A stretch of DNA of 64,000 nt. Origin: Hetaerina americana (taxonomy: Eukaryota; Arthropoda; Insecta; Odonata; Calopterygidae). The first letter of the stretch is position 1. Each line of letters begins with the position of its first letter. Shown here piece after piece: positions 1-11,375 of the stretch. Under the pieces are notes generated by a model that searched no databases, was not told where the DNA came from, and saw only the letters and a program-made list of their open reading frames with translations. The stretch is taken from assembly GCA_022747635.1 (NCBI GenBank), contig JAKTNV010000011.1, forward strand, positions 20,609,481-20,673,480. Direction: 5' to 3'. Position numbers and translations under genes: made by a program.

Positions 1-1660
1 AAGAGGCATTTTAAACCGCATGAAGGATAGTGAGAAGTATTCGTGGTTGAAATTGTAAGGAAAAATAAGAAGGAAGCAATTTGGTTTTTAGGAGAGGAAG
101 TTATTTGCTTAAGTCAATGATGATATTAAGAAATGAAGGAATAGACACTTGCAATAATATTACTGTCAATTAAGTTGACCTTGAACAGTGAGAACTGTCC
201 TAAGGACTTGACACTGGAAAGTCGCAAGTGCAGTGCGCAAATTTTGGGTTTGACTCAAGGTTTTCGAGTAATAATACAGTTTTTACGAAGGTTTTAAAAC
301 TTTTTCTCTAATTATAAACAGTTATTTGTTTCCTCCCTGTGCCACACAGCTGTATTCATATCAACTACAACTTTTGAAAGCATTCCAAATAAACTAAATG
401 GCATTTACTGCATGCTGATGTTGTATATTAACAGTCAGTGTTATAACGGTGAAATTTAATAAACCGATTTTAGACCAGAAAGATTAAGAAACTGGTTTTC
501 CACAAAACGACAGGGATGAAAATTGAAAATCTTCCACCTCGTGAGAGAACGAGCAATATTTGGGATTTATGAATTCATTAACCTCAGTTTATATTCTATG
601 CTCAGGGAGATACGAGATAGCTTTATTTCTATGCCCGCATACTGAAGCTAACTTATGCCATTCCATTAAATTTAATTCACTTCCAAACTCTCAGGCCTCA
701 TCCTCTTGAAAACGGACGACAATTCATTCCTTCTCTTCCCGAAAATGCTGGTGTTCTAAAAACCCGTTACCACACCTTTCCGTGACCATTTTCACGGTAC
801 CTCGTATATTAATAGTTGATTAATAAGCAGAATGCGAAACAGATACCAGGGATATCCTCAAAGAACCCTACAAAACAATTCTGCAAAACCTTTTCCAACC
901 TAAGTTTGGAAACCAATTCCTTTTTCCGGGTGGTCAAACTGGACTGCCTTGAAAGTTGACCTGTGGTAAAACCTGGATTGGAATGTTAGAGGTGATATGT
1001 GTGAAGTTAAATAAGTGTAATTTTAATTATTCTGCATGATGATGTCTCACAAATTAAACCCAGAGGACGTTATTTTTAATCGTCAACAAGGTTTTCTTAA
1101 GGTAAATATCGAATGGGAGCTGATGTACGGCTTTGCACAATTATCAAGCTTTAGTTAGTCGAGTTAGTCAAGGGTTAACGCAATATTTGGATGGACAAAT
1201 AGTGTACAGATTTTATCATAGTTTTTTCTTTGTTCATCCAAAATATACGTCAAACTTTATAATAAGCACTACCTGGTGTAAAAAAATAATTTTTCATTTT
1301 TTGAAAGCGAAATCAACTGTCTGTCTGGTAATCATGTGAGCATATTTTCCTAATCGGAAAAATACAATTGGTTTTCCTGGTTGCATTGCTATAACGTAAG
1401 TCGAGGTACTCCATTCCCTTGGGACTGATTTATTAGAAAAATTCGTTTCATCGAAAGAAACAAACTAGGAATATTTTTCCCTTCTTCGCGAGCGGGAATC
1501 CTCGGGAATCCTTTTTTTCTTTTGTGATTTACTCCCCCTAAACCCTACCTAACACAGATTTTCTCTCCGAAGAGTCTTCTTGATGGGTTGAATTGGTCTG
1601 TCTTTATTTTTAATATTTATATGGTATTATTATCATTATTGGTAGTCTATCGTTTCAGGT
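1..1660. other. unassigned AT-rich DNA
   Basis: No open frame longer than about 70 codons and no repeat shared with the rest of the window was recognised. Probably intergenic or intronic. Confidence 0.5.
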
Positions 1661-1664
1661 GGGT

Positions 1665-1875
1665 TTAGAGTGGACATAGACTTCACATCACTCGTTCCTT
1701 AGCTTCGCCTAACATAACTGATACCCTACAATTCAATTAAACCTATCTTCAATTCTGTATGCTTCCTTCCTCCCTGCATTTCGTCCAACATGCCAATCAT
1801 TTTCTTCCTGGTACATTGCTTGCCGAACGTTCTCCCCTCTATCACTGTCAGCATAAATATTGTGGTGAGTAAGGG
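1665..1875 (-). mobile_element. decayed LINE fragment, reverse transcriptase C-terminal family (family R)
   Basis: Read on the minus strand, the segment resembles copies of the same old LINE at 16030-16390 and 26700-27010. These share purine-rich text that corresponds to a C-terminal region following the reverse transcriptase. The copy is short and frame-broken. Assignment rests on shared word order, not on an intact protein. Confidence 0.5.
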
Positions 1876-2034
1876 TTTCATCCACAGAATAATTATTTTA
1901 AGGGTTTGTCTACCGTATTATTAGTTAAAATTTAGTTTCCGGTCGTCAAGGATTAAACGCATTACATGTATGCGTATTAGTGTAGGATTCAGTGTTTGCC
2001 CGGCTCATGATTCTATTGAAGTATTCGCCACTGA

Positions 2035-2115
2035 GCCATATTTCAGGTGCCGACGTTTGAACGACTAACTCCGCCGTCGAAACGTCGGCTGTCGATATCG
2101 TGACCAGGTGGAAAC
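2035..2115. repeat. short inverted repeat with GAAACGTC motif, possible Penelope-like end
   Basis: CCGACGTTT and AAACGTCGG form a 9-bp inverted repeat around 2051-2087, and the right side contains GTCGAAACGTCGG. GAAACGTC also occurs at 23282-23289, where it follows a well-formed hammerhead-like stem. No clear CTGANGA core is present here, so this may be a decayed or unrelated element. Confidence 0.3.
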
Positions 2116-2880
2116 CCATGAAGACTTACTTCACCACACGTCACATCAATCTCCTGGATTTAGGTAATTTTTGGACGGATCCTTACACTTCACTCAATTG
2201 TACACGTAAACTCTGATTAATATGACACAAAATATCCTATCCCAATCTATATATTACAAAAGTTCATTCATTAGTTCTGCATACTTTCCTCCTTCCATAG
2301 TATATGCCACTATCCTTCCTTTGCGTACTTGGATTTTCCTACATTCTTCCCTCTATCATCGTTTTGAGCGACCCTCTATCATTGTCTCTTAGTTTCACCT
2401 TCATCCATTTGTCCCACATTCCTCGAGTTTCTCCCAACAACTTTCTATCTTCCCTTCAATGTAATTTCTTCCCCGACAACCTTTTATCATTACGAATACT
2501 ACCGTAACTTAGAGTGTTTCCCGAAGTAATTTTTCCGAGTTATGGTCAATACAGTTTGCAACTTTTATCGGTGTTTTCGACAACTTTCATCTATAAGCAG
2601 ATAGTTTATGGAGAAATAACCCGTGGGAAATAGCAATTTCGATAGGGAGAATGGTAAAATTGTCGTCGCTTTTATTACAGCATACGTTATTTTTCTTGGC
2701 ACACCCGTTTCGATGTGAAATGAAAATTATCTGTTTCACCCACTTCACCGCAGCAAATCTTCTTCGATAATACCAGACACTACGTCCGTGGGGACACATG
2801 TTTTGGGACGTATCTTAATGCCATCCAAAATATATACACGAATGCGTGAGTTAAAATCCCAGATGTCATAATTTGGCATA
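2116..2880. other. unassigned DNA
   Basis: No gene or confident repeat recognised. The pyrimidine-rich stretch at about 2280-2480 has a texture like minus-strand family R LINE debris but could not be aligned with confidence. Confidence 0.4.
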
Positions 2881-3790
2881 GGGGAGGGCGGGGGGGAATG
2901 TGAGCGTATGTCTTTCAGAAACCGCGATGAGTCTGAACTCAGAAATGTGAACGTCATCTTCCTTAGCGCATTGGCCATTTTACCCTTTGGGACCCGACTA
3001 CCTTCCCCGCCGCCCACCCACCCCCGTGGCCCCTTTCCTCCTCGCTTGCCTTCACCTGCTCTTGCAGGGGGTTCCAACTCGCCCCTTTCCATCCATCCCT
3101 CGCTCCGACCCTCGCCTCCCACGCACTCCTCCTTTGTGGCCGCGAGTAGCAGATGTCAAGGGGTGCAACCCTCCCCATTTTTTCCCTTCCGCCGAAGCTT
3201 ACCCTTTCACCCCCATCCGCCTTCCCTCTGACATTCACCCCCTCTTGTCTGGATATTTCGCAAAATCCCCTCCGCATTTCTTTCCTCGCTTCCCTCCGCC
3301 AAATGCTCTTCAAGCCTCCCCTTTCTCCTTTTTTTTCCGCCCTCCCCATACGAAAATCTTTTGAGCCTCGGCTTCTTTTCATCACCCGCAAAAACCATCG
3401 CCCACACTCCATATCCCTTCTGGTCAGTGTAGCGCGCGCTTGCCAATCCTCTCCCGGGGGAGTACCCTGTCTCTAACCGTCTCCCTAATTTTTGCCAATC
3501 CTTCCCTCCCCCCTTGTCCGGATCATCTTCTCCCTCTCGCTTTTTCTCCTGGATCCCTTTTGTCGGTATTCCACGGACCGTATCCCGCCCCATCCGTCCC
3601 AGATTCCCCGTTTTTGATCGAATTCGAACGGGTTGTTGCCCCGTTCCCCCTAGGGTTGGGTCTTGTTTGTTCTCAAGCGTAATTTTCATCTGCGAAATCC
3701 AGAATCCAGAAATCCCTTTCTTACACCGATATGGGTCCCCTCGTTGTGCCGGCGGTTGGCCAGGTTTTGTAGAATAAACTCGCACTGTCA
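2881..3790. other. C/T-rich, GC-rich block
   Basis: The plus strand is strongly C and T biased with many CCC and CCTCC runs. Open frames of up to 196 codons on both strands are low in complexity (Pro/Ser/Leu-rich on plus, Gly/Arg/Glu/Lys-rich on minus). They are best explained by composition rather than coding. At least ten similar blocks recur across the window. Confidence 0.55.
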
Positions 3791-4195
3791 TTGTCAAAAG
3801 GTTGCCAGCAGTGACGTGTGCGACGTGGATTGCGCAAAGGTAAAAAAAAGGTTCGTCATCTTGTCATCACTAGCCTGGTAAGCTCGCCAGTCTCCAAGAG
3901 TGACGTATGAGTATCTAAATCTCAGTTCAGCCAGTCAGCACCAACATAAAAAATTGTAAACCTTTTCCCAATTCTCGGCACGCTAATAACCACCTTGAGA
4001 ATTGTATAAATGATAATACTTATATGCACAGTGTGTTCTCCTTGCCCCGTATAGTGGCTCTAATGTTAATCATTGGTATTACGATATTATTCGAATTCCG
4101 TCAAGGTTAAGGTGAACTCTGGACTGATTGGTGCCTCTGTGATTGCGATTCGAGGCTAAAAATTATTCCTTCGAAACTTGAAAGGTGTTACGAAG
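3791..4195. other. unassigned DNA
   Basis: No gene or repeat recognised. Confidence 0.4.
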
Positions 4196-4199
4196 TCTT

Positions 4200-4520
4200 T
4201 TGTATATTCATTCGCATGGATACAGATGTAAGGAAAAGGAATAGGAACGTACATAAAAACCCGGGAACACAGGAATGGTGGGAAAGGTGGAATCGAGCAG
4301 ATCACAAGCGTAAAACAGTTTCCTTTACCATACCGGAACTCGAACCAAGGATCTTCGGGCTTGCGGGCCCGATGCTCTAACCTATGATTGACCTATCGAG
4401 GAAACATAAATTACACTGAAAGCTGCGGGGGAGGGGGTTTATGCATCCACTTGCCCCGATTCTTTGGCCAGAAGATGGCGTTGGGGGCTATCCCATCCTT
4501 ATTGGGGGCATCTTCTTTCC
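4200..4520 (-). repeat. minus-strand copy of tRNA-bearing repeat (SINE-1)
   Basis: The reverse complement matches the unit at about 5200-5511 over three parts in the same order. First is a CCATCT...AAAGAATCGGGGC segment, second a tRNA-like segment (about 4326-4402, beginning TCCTCGATAGG), and third a body with CTTGTGATC and TTTTCCTTA. The tRNA-like part keeps a B-box-like GGTTCGAGTTCC but has a decayed 3' acceptor. It is one of three copies clustered within 1.3 kb. Confidence 0.7.
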
Positions 4521-4552
4521 CCAGAGGAAAGTGGTATGGCCACCAAAATTCG

Positions 4553-4793
4553 GAAACATGATCTTTCGGTGGCACAAGATGTTCGTGGAGGGCAGAGAAG
4601 AAAGAGGTCGACGACGAGTCTTCGAGAGGTTCCCGATGATGCCTTCGCGGGAGCGTTCCAGGAATGGGAACGCCGCTGGAACAGGTGTATCGACTCACAA
4701 GGGTCCTATTTTGAGGAATAATAGCTTAAGATATGTAAAAGTGTAATAATTTTTTTTTCCTGAGCTCAGTACACTTATTTTCCGGACGAACCC

Positions 4794-4795
<2 letters not shown>
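4553..4795 (+). pseudogene. 5'-truncated, internally deleted mariner transposase (family M2, copy 1)
   Basis: The segment is nearly identical to the reverse complement of the element at 11680-12240. It starts at GAAACATGATC (inside the transposase N-terminal region, peptide IFRWHKMFVEGREE) and ends at the terminal repeat ...TTCCGGACGAACCCTG. The peptide AFQEWERRWNRCIDSQGSYF followed by a stop at 4719-4721 is a typical mariner transposase C-terminus, read in a different frame from the N-terminal part. The catalytic core between them is missing. The 5' end and left terminal repeat are lost, and the right end runs directly into TG and TA repeats, so no TA target duplication is visible. It cannot encode active transposase. 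Confidence 0.82.

Positions 4796-4870
<75 letters not shown>
4796..4870. repeat. (TG)n/(TA)n microsatellite
   Basis: A short TGTGTG run followed by about 30 TA units. It joins the mariner remnant on the left to the tRNA-bearing tandem repeat on the right. Confidence 0.95.
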
Positions 4871-4871
<1 letters not shown>

Positions 4872-4872
4872 T

Positions 4873-5507
4873 AGTGGAAAGATCCGGTGTTCGAGTCCCG
4901 GTTGAGGAGATATTTTTACTCTTGTGATCCGTTCGATTCCGCCTTCCCCACCTCTATTGTGTTCGTCCTTTATACGTGTTCCTATCCCTTTTCCTTATAT
5001 ATGTTTCTGTATATATATGAGTATTTATTCGCCGTTTGGCGGGATTTCGTGTTTGAATGTGTATTTGGCCAATGTGGCTCATCTCTTTCTTCTGGCTATG
5101 CGTGCCACGAAACGCACTGTTCTTTTCCTGTATGATGTTGTATGAATTCTAACCACCTTCCTTTCCTCTTGTGTATTGTCTATTTCTCCTTTGGTGGGTG
5201 AAACAGCCCCCTGACGCCATCTCTTGGCTAAAGAATCGGGGCGCTTGGCGACATATAAGACCCACGGATCTCAGGGTAAATTACATATCCTCGATAGCTC
5301 AAGTGGTTAAGAGCATCCGCCCGGCAAGTGGAAAGATCCGGTGTTCGAGTCCCGGTTGAGGAGATATTTTTACTCTTGTGATCCGTTCGATTCCGCCTTC
5401 CCCACCTCTATTGTGTTCGTCCTTATACGTGATCCTATCCCTTTTCCTTATATATGTTTCTGTATATATGAGTATTTATTCGCCGTTTGGCGGGATTTCG
5501 TGTTTGA

Positions 5508-5511
<4 letters not shown>
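4873..5511 (+). repeat. tandem 1.4-copy array of a 454-bp tRNA-bearing unit (SINE-1)
   Basis: AGTGGAAAGATCCGG occurs at 4873 and again at 5327, and the following roughly 185 bp are almost identical. The array therefore has a 454-bp period, with one full unit (4873-5326) and a partial second unit that breaks off into TA repeats at about 5512. The first unit also starts abruptly next to TA repeats, in the middle of its tRNA-like part. The tandem arrangement is unusual for an ordinary SINE and could mean satellite-like amplification or template switching. Confidence 0.8.
5288..5362 (+). tRNA. tRNA-like sequence, Ala(GGC)-like, probably a SINE-embedded pseudogene
   Basis: The 75-nt segment folds as a tRNA. 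The acceptor TCCTCGA pairs with TTGAGGA (two G-U or U-A ends), the D arm is GCTC/GAGC, and the anticodon stem TCCGC/GTGGA closes a 7-nt loop CCGGCAA with anticodon GGC. The B-box is GTTCGAGTCC. The T stem has two mismatches. It lies inside a repeated unit, so it is more likely a tRNA-derived repeat promoter than a working tRNA gene. Confidence 0.55.

Positions 5512-5587
<76 letters not shown>
5512..5587. repeat. (TA)n microsatellite
   Basis: Uninterrupted TA units between the tRNA-bearing array and the left arm of the 118-bp palindrome. Confidence 0.95.
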
Positions 5588-5591
<4 letters not shown>

Positions 5592-5843
5592 ATGGGCTGA
5601 CACAACATAACACAAATAGAAAAGAATAGACACATATAAAAGAACACTTACACGGTAAATTGTTCGAGCTTTCGGCCCTCTCAGGGGCCTTCTTCAAGAG
5701 AGACTCAGAGAGTCTCAAGAGAGACAGTCTCTCTTGAAGAAGGCCCCTGAGAGGGCCGAAAGCTCGAACAATTTACCGTGTAAGTGTTCTTTTATATGTG
5801 TCTATTCTTTTCTATTTGTGTTATGTTGTGTCAGCCCATTATT
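5588..5843. mobile_element. perfect 118-bp inverted repeat, Penelope-like element ends head to head (pair A)
   Basis: Arm 5588-5705 is the exact reverse complement of 5726-5843, separated by a 20-bp spacer. I found no mismatch in 118 bp. The outward text (GGCCGAAAGCT, then a TTCTTTT/TGTGTC-rich body) resembles the ends at 23040-23085, which I attribute to Penelope-like elements. It is flanked by TA microsatellites on both sides. Transcripts would form a long hairpin. Part of the right end recurs at 62629-62688. Confidence 0.7.
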
Positions 5844-5875
5844 GTGCCGCTCGTATGAGTTTTTCCGGACAATCG

Positions 5876-5971
<96 letters not shown>
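5844..5971. repeat. TA-anchored element end plus (TA)n microsatellite
   Basis: A short segment with GAGTTTTTCCGGACAATCG leads into about 47 TA units. The same segment followed by TA repeats occurs at 62640-62765. Confidence 0.85.
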
Positions 5972-5974
<3 letters not shown>

Positions 5975-7140
5975 ACGCAATTTTGTGCGAGAGAAAGGTT
6001 TATTTTTAATCAATCAGTTCAGCTGTTATTTCCCGTAGTAATCTCGCCTTGACCTTAAGATCCATTGCTAAGATTAGTCCCTCTGTGTCATCATGATATG
6101 TGATTGCATGATATCTATGTTGTAGTTAAACAATTTAGAACCTCGAACCTGATACAAGACGATACACATAATAATATTCACCTGAGCATCACTTTTGATT
6201 AATTTGCGTTTTTTAAGATTCATTTTTTCACTTTTTTCATCGTATTTTCTCACATTAACAGCAGTGGTATACTTGGGGATTTTATTCTCCTTTAACATCG
6301 GCTAAAGTTTCTCTACTTGTGTCTTAGGCTTCCTAAACCGTTCGCGTATTCTTTCTTTCGCAATATGGAGAGTGCTGTTGTAATTGCCAACCTTACTTAC
6401 CCGTGCCACCCTAGGATTTTCTTTTATTGCTCCCCACCCCACCCACATCACCCTTTTCCAGGTAGTGTATCCTGGATTTAATTCCCCTTTCTCGACGTGT
6501 TCCGCGAGAGCGTGTGCTGCGTACTGCTGGGGCGTTCCATTCCTGGAAGTCGTATCACAAAGTTCTCTCCTCTTCCTTTCTCGGAAATAATTTTCGATGA
6601 AAGCCGTGGAAGGGAGTGCATATTGAAAATTAAGTTGCGCCTGCGACCGTGTCAGTCAAGTTGAATTGAAACTTACCTCGGGTAAAGGTAACACTTCTTC
6701 TTCTTCTTGACCTTGCGTGCGACTCTCTCGCATTCGCGTCAATTGAATTTTTTTTTCATTTTCTTCGCCTTTTTTGACACAGTAGAGATCTTCGCCGAGT
6801 TTCCCCTACGAGTCGGACTGCGATTTTAATTTTCTGAGGGAATTTGTGATCCATCTTTCATGAAATAAATATAAATGCCGAGGAGTGTATGTCGACAGGG
6901 AGATAATATTTGGGAATATCGAAGGTTATTTATAGTGCCATCTATATATCGATCTCGTTGTCAATCGACCATAACGTCACAATTATGCCACAGGGATAGA
7001 ATCTTTACTTTCGTACCGTGGAATGTTGTCGCATTTATCTCCCGTGAGATGTTATCTGCAGTTACTACCAGGATCACTGCCACAGTAAAAAAACCCTAAG
7101 ATTGGTATGTTGGGTTAGGGTATAGCTCTCCTAGTATGGA
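5972..7140. other. unassigned DNA
   Basis: No gene or shared repeat recognised. Only short open frames are present. Confidence 0.4.
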
Positions 7141-7149
7141 GGGTGTGTG

Positions 7150-7235
7150 ATTTCTCACCTTAGGGGTCGGTTCCTGTGCCGCTTGTTGTTTTCCAAGAAG
7201 TCCAGCGCTCTACCAACTGGACAATATCACCCTTC
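7150..7235 (-). repeat. weak tRNA-like sequence
   Basis: On the minus strand, GTCCAGTTGGTAGAGCGCTG resembles a tRNA A-box region. The B-box is poor (GGAACCGACCCC). Probably an old tRNA-derived SINE head. Confidence 0.35.
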
Positions 7236-7239
7236 CACA

Positions 7240-8365
7240 TTAAGAAAATTCATGTATCTGAAATATCTCCAAAATTAGGTAATTAACTTATTAAAATTTT
7301 CACCATCCCAAAATTGTATTTACGTAAAAATGCCAGCGGTAGTTTAAAAATTATTACACGTCATTATCAAGACTGTCCAGTTGGTATTTTTAGCAAAGTA
7401 ATTGTGTTGATAAGTATAAAGTTTGTATTTATCAGCTGTGATTAACTTCCACAAAGTTATGTCCGCTGCTTACGATCATAATCACCCGCATTGTTTACTC
7501 AGGACACAACTTCATTCTCGTTCATGTAGTGTATCGGTTGTATTTCATCCACCGATAAATCGAAAACATCGTTAAAATCGGCATTATCGCATTATTTACG
7601 ATTAATGAGGGCCCTTAAATGTATTTCTTACTTTAAATTTTCTCACTTTTACTCTTATCAGGCAGGCTGTCTACTGTGGGGAAATTAACCGTTTTGGAGG
7701 CAACAAAATTTTAATTTTTAACGGCAATTTATTTCCAATAGACCAGCCTTCGCTGACAACGATCGCCGCACAACAGCTGCGGCCATCCCATCTCACTCCT
7801 CCTCCATCCCTCCAATCCCTCTCTAAACTCGCCCCACCCATAGCACCAACCCGCACCGAATTTGCGGTAGACAATTTGTTGTTGTACACGTACCTCTTTC
7901 TGGGCTTTTAAACTTGCTTTGTACCTTAAAATGATGCATAAGATTGCAGACGTGTTGTAAGAAATAAACAGATGTCGAAAGTTACAATTTTATTTTTTTT
8001 TCATAAAATTATCTCTATCAAAGTGACTGGTGTGAAAGCGTATCCACACGGTGTCGATATATCTTCACTAATCACCTACCTACGAAGTTTGAAATATATA
8101 GCCGTATGATATTGCGTATTCGAACTCATGATTTCTTTACTTAAGCGGTGGGCAACTGGATGTTTGAACTCCTAAAAAACGTATTCCTCTCTTCGATGAT
8201 TTGAGTACTCTAAACGCTTTCAGTTGTGCTCTAAGACTACATGTGTACCTGATGCCATCAATATTTTCCGTCTTTTATTGAACATTAATTGATACTAAGT
8301 GTATCGGTGTGTTTACATATACTGTTCATATGCATGTGTGATTGGACTTAAAGGAAAACAAATGT
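7240..8365. other. unassigned AT-rich DNA
   Basis: No gene or shared repeat recognised. Confidence 0.4.
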
Positions 8366-8369
8366 AGAC

Positions 8370-8700
8370 GTACTATGCATGGTGGGGGAGGAGAAAGGAT
8401 TGTTGGAAGAAATAAGTAAAGAGGCAGGAAGGATGGATGCAGAGCGTTTGGATGGGCAATGGGATGTTTAATACTCTGAAAGAGGGGACATGTTAGCCAG
8501 ACGAGGAAGGGGTATATATATCGGAAAGTAATTTTGGACAGAATGAAGAGAGATAGAAATTAATCGGAGTTAAAGAAGGGCGTATTGTAGCGTAGTGTGT
8601 CAGGTTTGTGTTTTGTTAGGCTGGGCTAAGAATTTTAGCGATGATCAGTCTGTGTCCATCCCAAGCTTACCTTAAATGGTAGGCTACCAAAAGTAATGAA
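8370..8700 (+). mobile_element. decayed LINE fragment (family R) with 3' end
   Basis: Contains the family text GGAGAAAGGATTGTTGGAAG, then AGGCAGGAAGGATGG, and the common 3' end CCATCCCAAGCTTACCTTAA followed by GGCTACCAAAAGTAATGA. The same order is seen at 16140-16410 and 38560-38850. The frame is broken in several places. Confidence 0.65.
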
Positions 8701-8929
8701 TGCGCAATGTTTTTCCGACTTATCTGTGATTATATTTCAAAAGAATTAATTTATTGCGTTATCACTAATAGTGGCAATACTATTATTCGTGAAAGCCCAC
8801 AGTCAAGGTTGACTTAATGGACCCGGAGACTAAGTACGCACTCCTGTTCTTCTATGCTTCACCGAGTAAAACGTTAAATGCCATGAACGACCAACATTGA
8901 AGTAAATCATTTTTTAACTCTACGGAGAG

Positions 8930-9290
8930 TCTTTATATTTCATTTAAATTGCCTCGGGCTTGACTTTATCTTTTCCTCCCCCTCTTTCGTTTACCCAACA
9001 TCCTCCTCCCTAAATCACAGTCTTCAACTTTCAATTGCCAATTTAACACACCCTGCATCTGAATAAGGGTTGGGGTTAGTGTAGTGTTTAGGCCGTCTGT
9101 GCATCAAAACCCAGAATTCGACGGGAGGCCGCTTCTGATGAAAGTAACAGTATTGAGGTTTTCCCTAGCTTTCTTCGTCTTCGCCTTTCCCGTTCATTTT
9201 TCCTGGTTCCGTCCTACCCTTTAATGGATCCGGAGGAGCTCTTGTGATCGCTCCAGCGCCCGCCTATGATTCGTTTCCCATTTGTGTGAT
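8930..9290. other. possible minus-strand family R debris and unassigned DNA
   Basis: CACAGTCTTCAACTTTCAATTGCCAATTT (8977-9090 region) reads on the minus strand like the GGCAATGGGATGTTGAAGACTGTG text of family R. The rest is unassigned. Confidence 0.35.
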
Positions 9291-10155
9291 TGATTCCGTG
9301 CGGAGGAAAGGGAGGCGTGGGCGGAAGGAGGCCCTCGGCTGTCGGTCGCCCACCCGCCCCCCGTGGAGATCGGCGTTGATCTCCATGGACGCTCGCAGTA
9401 GGGGGTTTCGGAGCCCCCGCGCCACTACCAGGGATGAAGCTGGCGGTATCCGAAAGACGATTCACTCAGTGCCGGGAAAAAATTGTGATGATGTCAAATT
9501 TTTAGCACAGGTTTTTGTGGAATTGAAATTGATTTCAAATATCTGCCGATAACGAATAAATTGTTAAACAGAAGAGCAAACCTGAATGCTGAAAATACAA
9601 ATAAAATCCTATCATCGAATGGGACATATGTCGTAGAAAAGTATTATAAAAGTTATTTTCAAAAGGCCAAAAAATATAAATATAACGCGTCTTATCTTTC
9701 TGAAATCACATTTATGGCTCAAGGATTAAAAGCGCTTGTTGGCAAGATGGAAGCTGCTATAATGGAGAGAATATATATGTCTACCTAAGTAGGAATGAAG
9801 ATTTTGACAGGAACGGGATAATTTGGTGAGATGCTACAAACCAATTTTCGCAACTCATAACCCGATATGATGATTGGCAAGATGCTTAATCAGAAGGAAT
9901 AATTTTAGTCTCTCATTACGTTGTTAGGCGAGACCTCTGCGAGATAAGGGAAATAAGACGCCGAACAGACCTACATATATATTACAAATGAGATAAGGGA
10001 GATGAGACTCCATTATAGATAGATATAAATATTCCTTTTTTTCCTTGAGCAATCAGGAATCATGATATTAAGAAGTCAGAATCATAATAGACATCGTAAA
10101 GACATTCGAATTATAAGCGAGGGCAAGACGCTGCGTAGATATCTGGTACATTCGT
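9291..10155. other. GC-rich patch followed by unassigned DNA
   Basis: 9291-9440 is GC-rich and includes the short hairpin GAGATCGGCGTTGATCTC. Beyond it I recognise nothing. Confidence 0.35.
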
Positions 10156-10157
10156 AA

Positions 10158-10430
10158 GTACATCTACATCTACATAATGCCCCGCAAGCCGAGACGGAAA
10201 AGCGTGCGGCGGGGGGTGTTAGGCCACCACCCGTAAAAGTTAACAATGCCACATGCAAAAACAACATCATGGAAAACTTCACCCACAGCAGCGCACGCAC
10301 TCATACGAAAATCCCTTCATCCAACGCTCATGCAAACACATATACCATAGACCAGCAGACAACTGTACCCCAGGATGCAGCACGAAAGCCATCCAACAAC
10401 ACGCAAGCCAGGACACAACAAGCATGTGTA
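10158..10430 (-). mobile_element. 5'-truncated CR1/L2-like LINE 3' end (family L)
   Basis: Begins with the family tail (TACATCTACATCTACAT on plus) and the GC-rich hairpin CCCCGCAAGCC...GGCGGGG, followed by GTGTTAGG and CACCACCCGTAAAA. It matches the reverse complement of the 3' end of the LINE at 32283-34866. Only 3' untranslated sequence remains. Confidence 0.75.
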
Positions 10431-10603
10431 TGTTAGTTACTTTATATGTATTTGCAAGTGTTTGAGGTAAAATGGGTTTCGCATGAATGTGTACCGCTCT
10501 GTGGTTGTGAAAAATGGCGAGGTTTCGTTTGTTTTGCATGTGTTTTCATTCTGTTTTATGGGTGGTGTCCAAACACCCGAGCCACACGCCCTTTCGGCGA
10601 CTT
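10431..10603 (+). mobile_element. family L LINE 3' fragment, head to head with the preceding copy
   Basis: Reads TTTGCAAGTGTTTGAG ... GGGTGGTGTCCAAACACCCG ... CACACGCCCTTTCGGCG on the plus strand, as in the 3' UTR of the 34.6-34.87 kb copy. The terminal tail is missing. It forms an inverted pair with 10158-10430. Confidence 0.6.
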
Positions 10604-10734
10604 TCTTCCTTACTTCTCAGTGGTACATCAGTGATGATTCGAACGCAATCCGCAGCCTTAAAAACTTGAAATTAGCATTCCTCGTTATCATGCCAGCGGA
10701 ATGGCCCTGCAGTTTCACTGGTCCAAATAGCACT

Positions 10735-11215
10735 CCTCGCAAGGGACCCAGAGGATTTTTTTTTGGACTCCACCGAATTATTCACACTTCCCCGGAAGCT
10801 TTTTGCGAGGAATACCGGTGAGTTCAGGACGAGGGCCGCAAAGGGTTTCCTCTCGTTTCCTCATCGGCATCCGTCCCTCACCGCTCCAGACGTTAAAAAT
10901 CCTCCATTTCAAAAGTCCTTTCGCAAAAATTCTCCCCTTTCTCTCCTCCTCCGCCGCTAAACTTTCCACCCTCCCTCCCCCATTCCCTTTCTTCCACGCC
11001 ACTCACACGCTCCTCCGCGCCGTGCCCTTCTTCCCATGAGCCCCCTTCGTTCCGACAGATGCACATAACCCATTCCATAACCCTCCTCCTCAAAAGGGAA
11101 AGTGTCCGTCCTTTCGTCCACCCACGCCGACTGTACAGTCCGACTTCCAATTTCCAAACCATCTTTTTTTTTTCTCTCCCCCCATGAAGGCTAGGGCTGA
11201 AAAGGCGACCGTTAA
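10735..11215. other. C/T-rich, GC-rich block
   Basis: Plus strand enriched in C and T with CCTCC and CTTTC runs. Open frames of up to 122 codons are low complexity and probably not coding. Confidence 0.5.
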
Positions 11216-11375
11216 AATTGGCGGAGGATAAAGACGGAGACACCAGAGTGAGTGTTGCCACCGTGCGAGTAGTTAAATCCGAGAGATTTTTTTACCCAAG
11301 TGTCTGAAACCCTAGTCATTCCAGTATACTTTTCTAGATCTTAGTTTAGTCTATCTAAAATTCAAAGGCACTGAG

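Noticed and set aside
2908..3797. Overlapping frames of 107-196 codons on both strands
   Set aside because: Low complexity and driven by C/T-rich composition. No domain, and similar frames appear in every such block.
5288..5362. Functional tRNA-Ala gene
   Set aside because: Two T-stem mismatches and location inside a dispersed, tandem repeat favour a tRNA-derived repeat.
5738..5765. Hammerhead motif in pair A (CCTGAGAGGGCCGAAAGCTC)
   Set aside because: CTGAGAG does not fit CUGANGA and the stem is too short. Kept only as a Penelope-like end.
5341..6052. Open frames rich in alternating Tyr-Ile, here and at 22967-23808 and 62256-62832
   Set aside because: They are translations of TA microsatellites.
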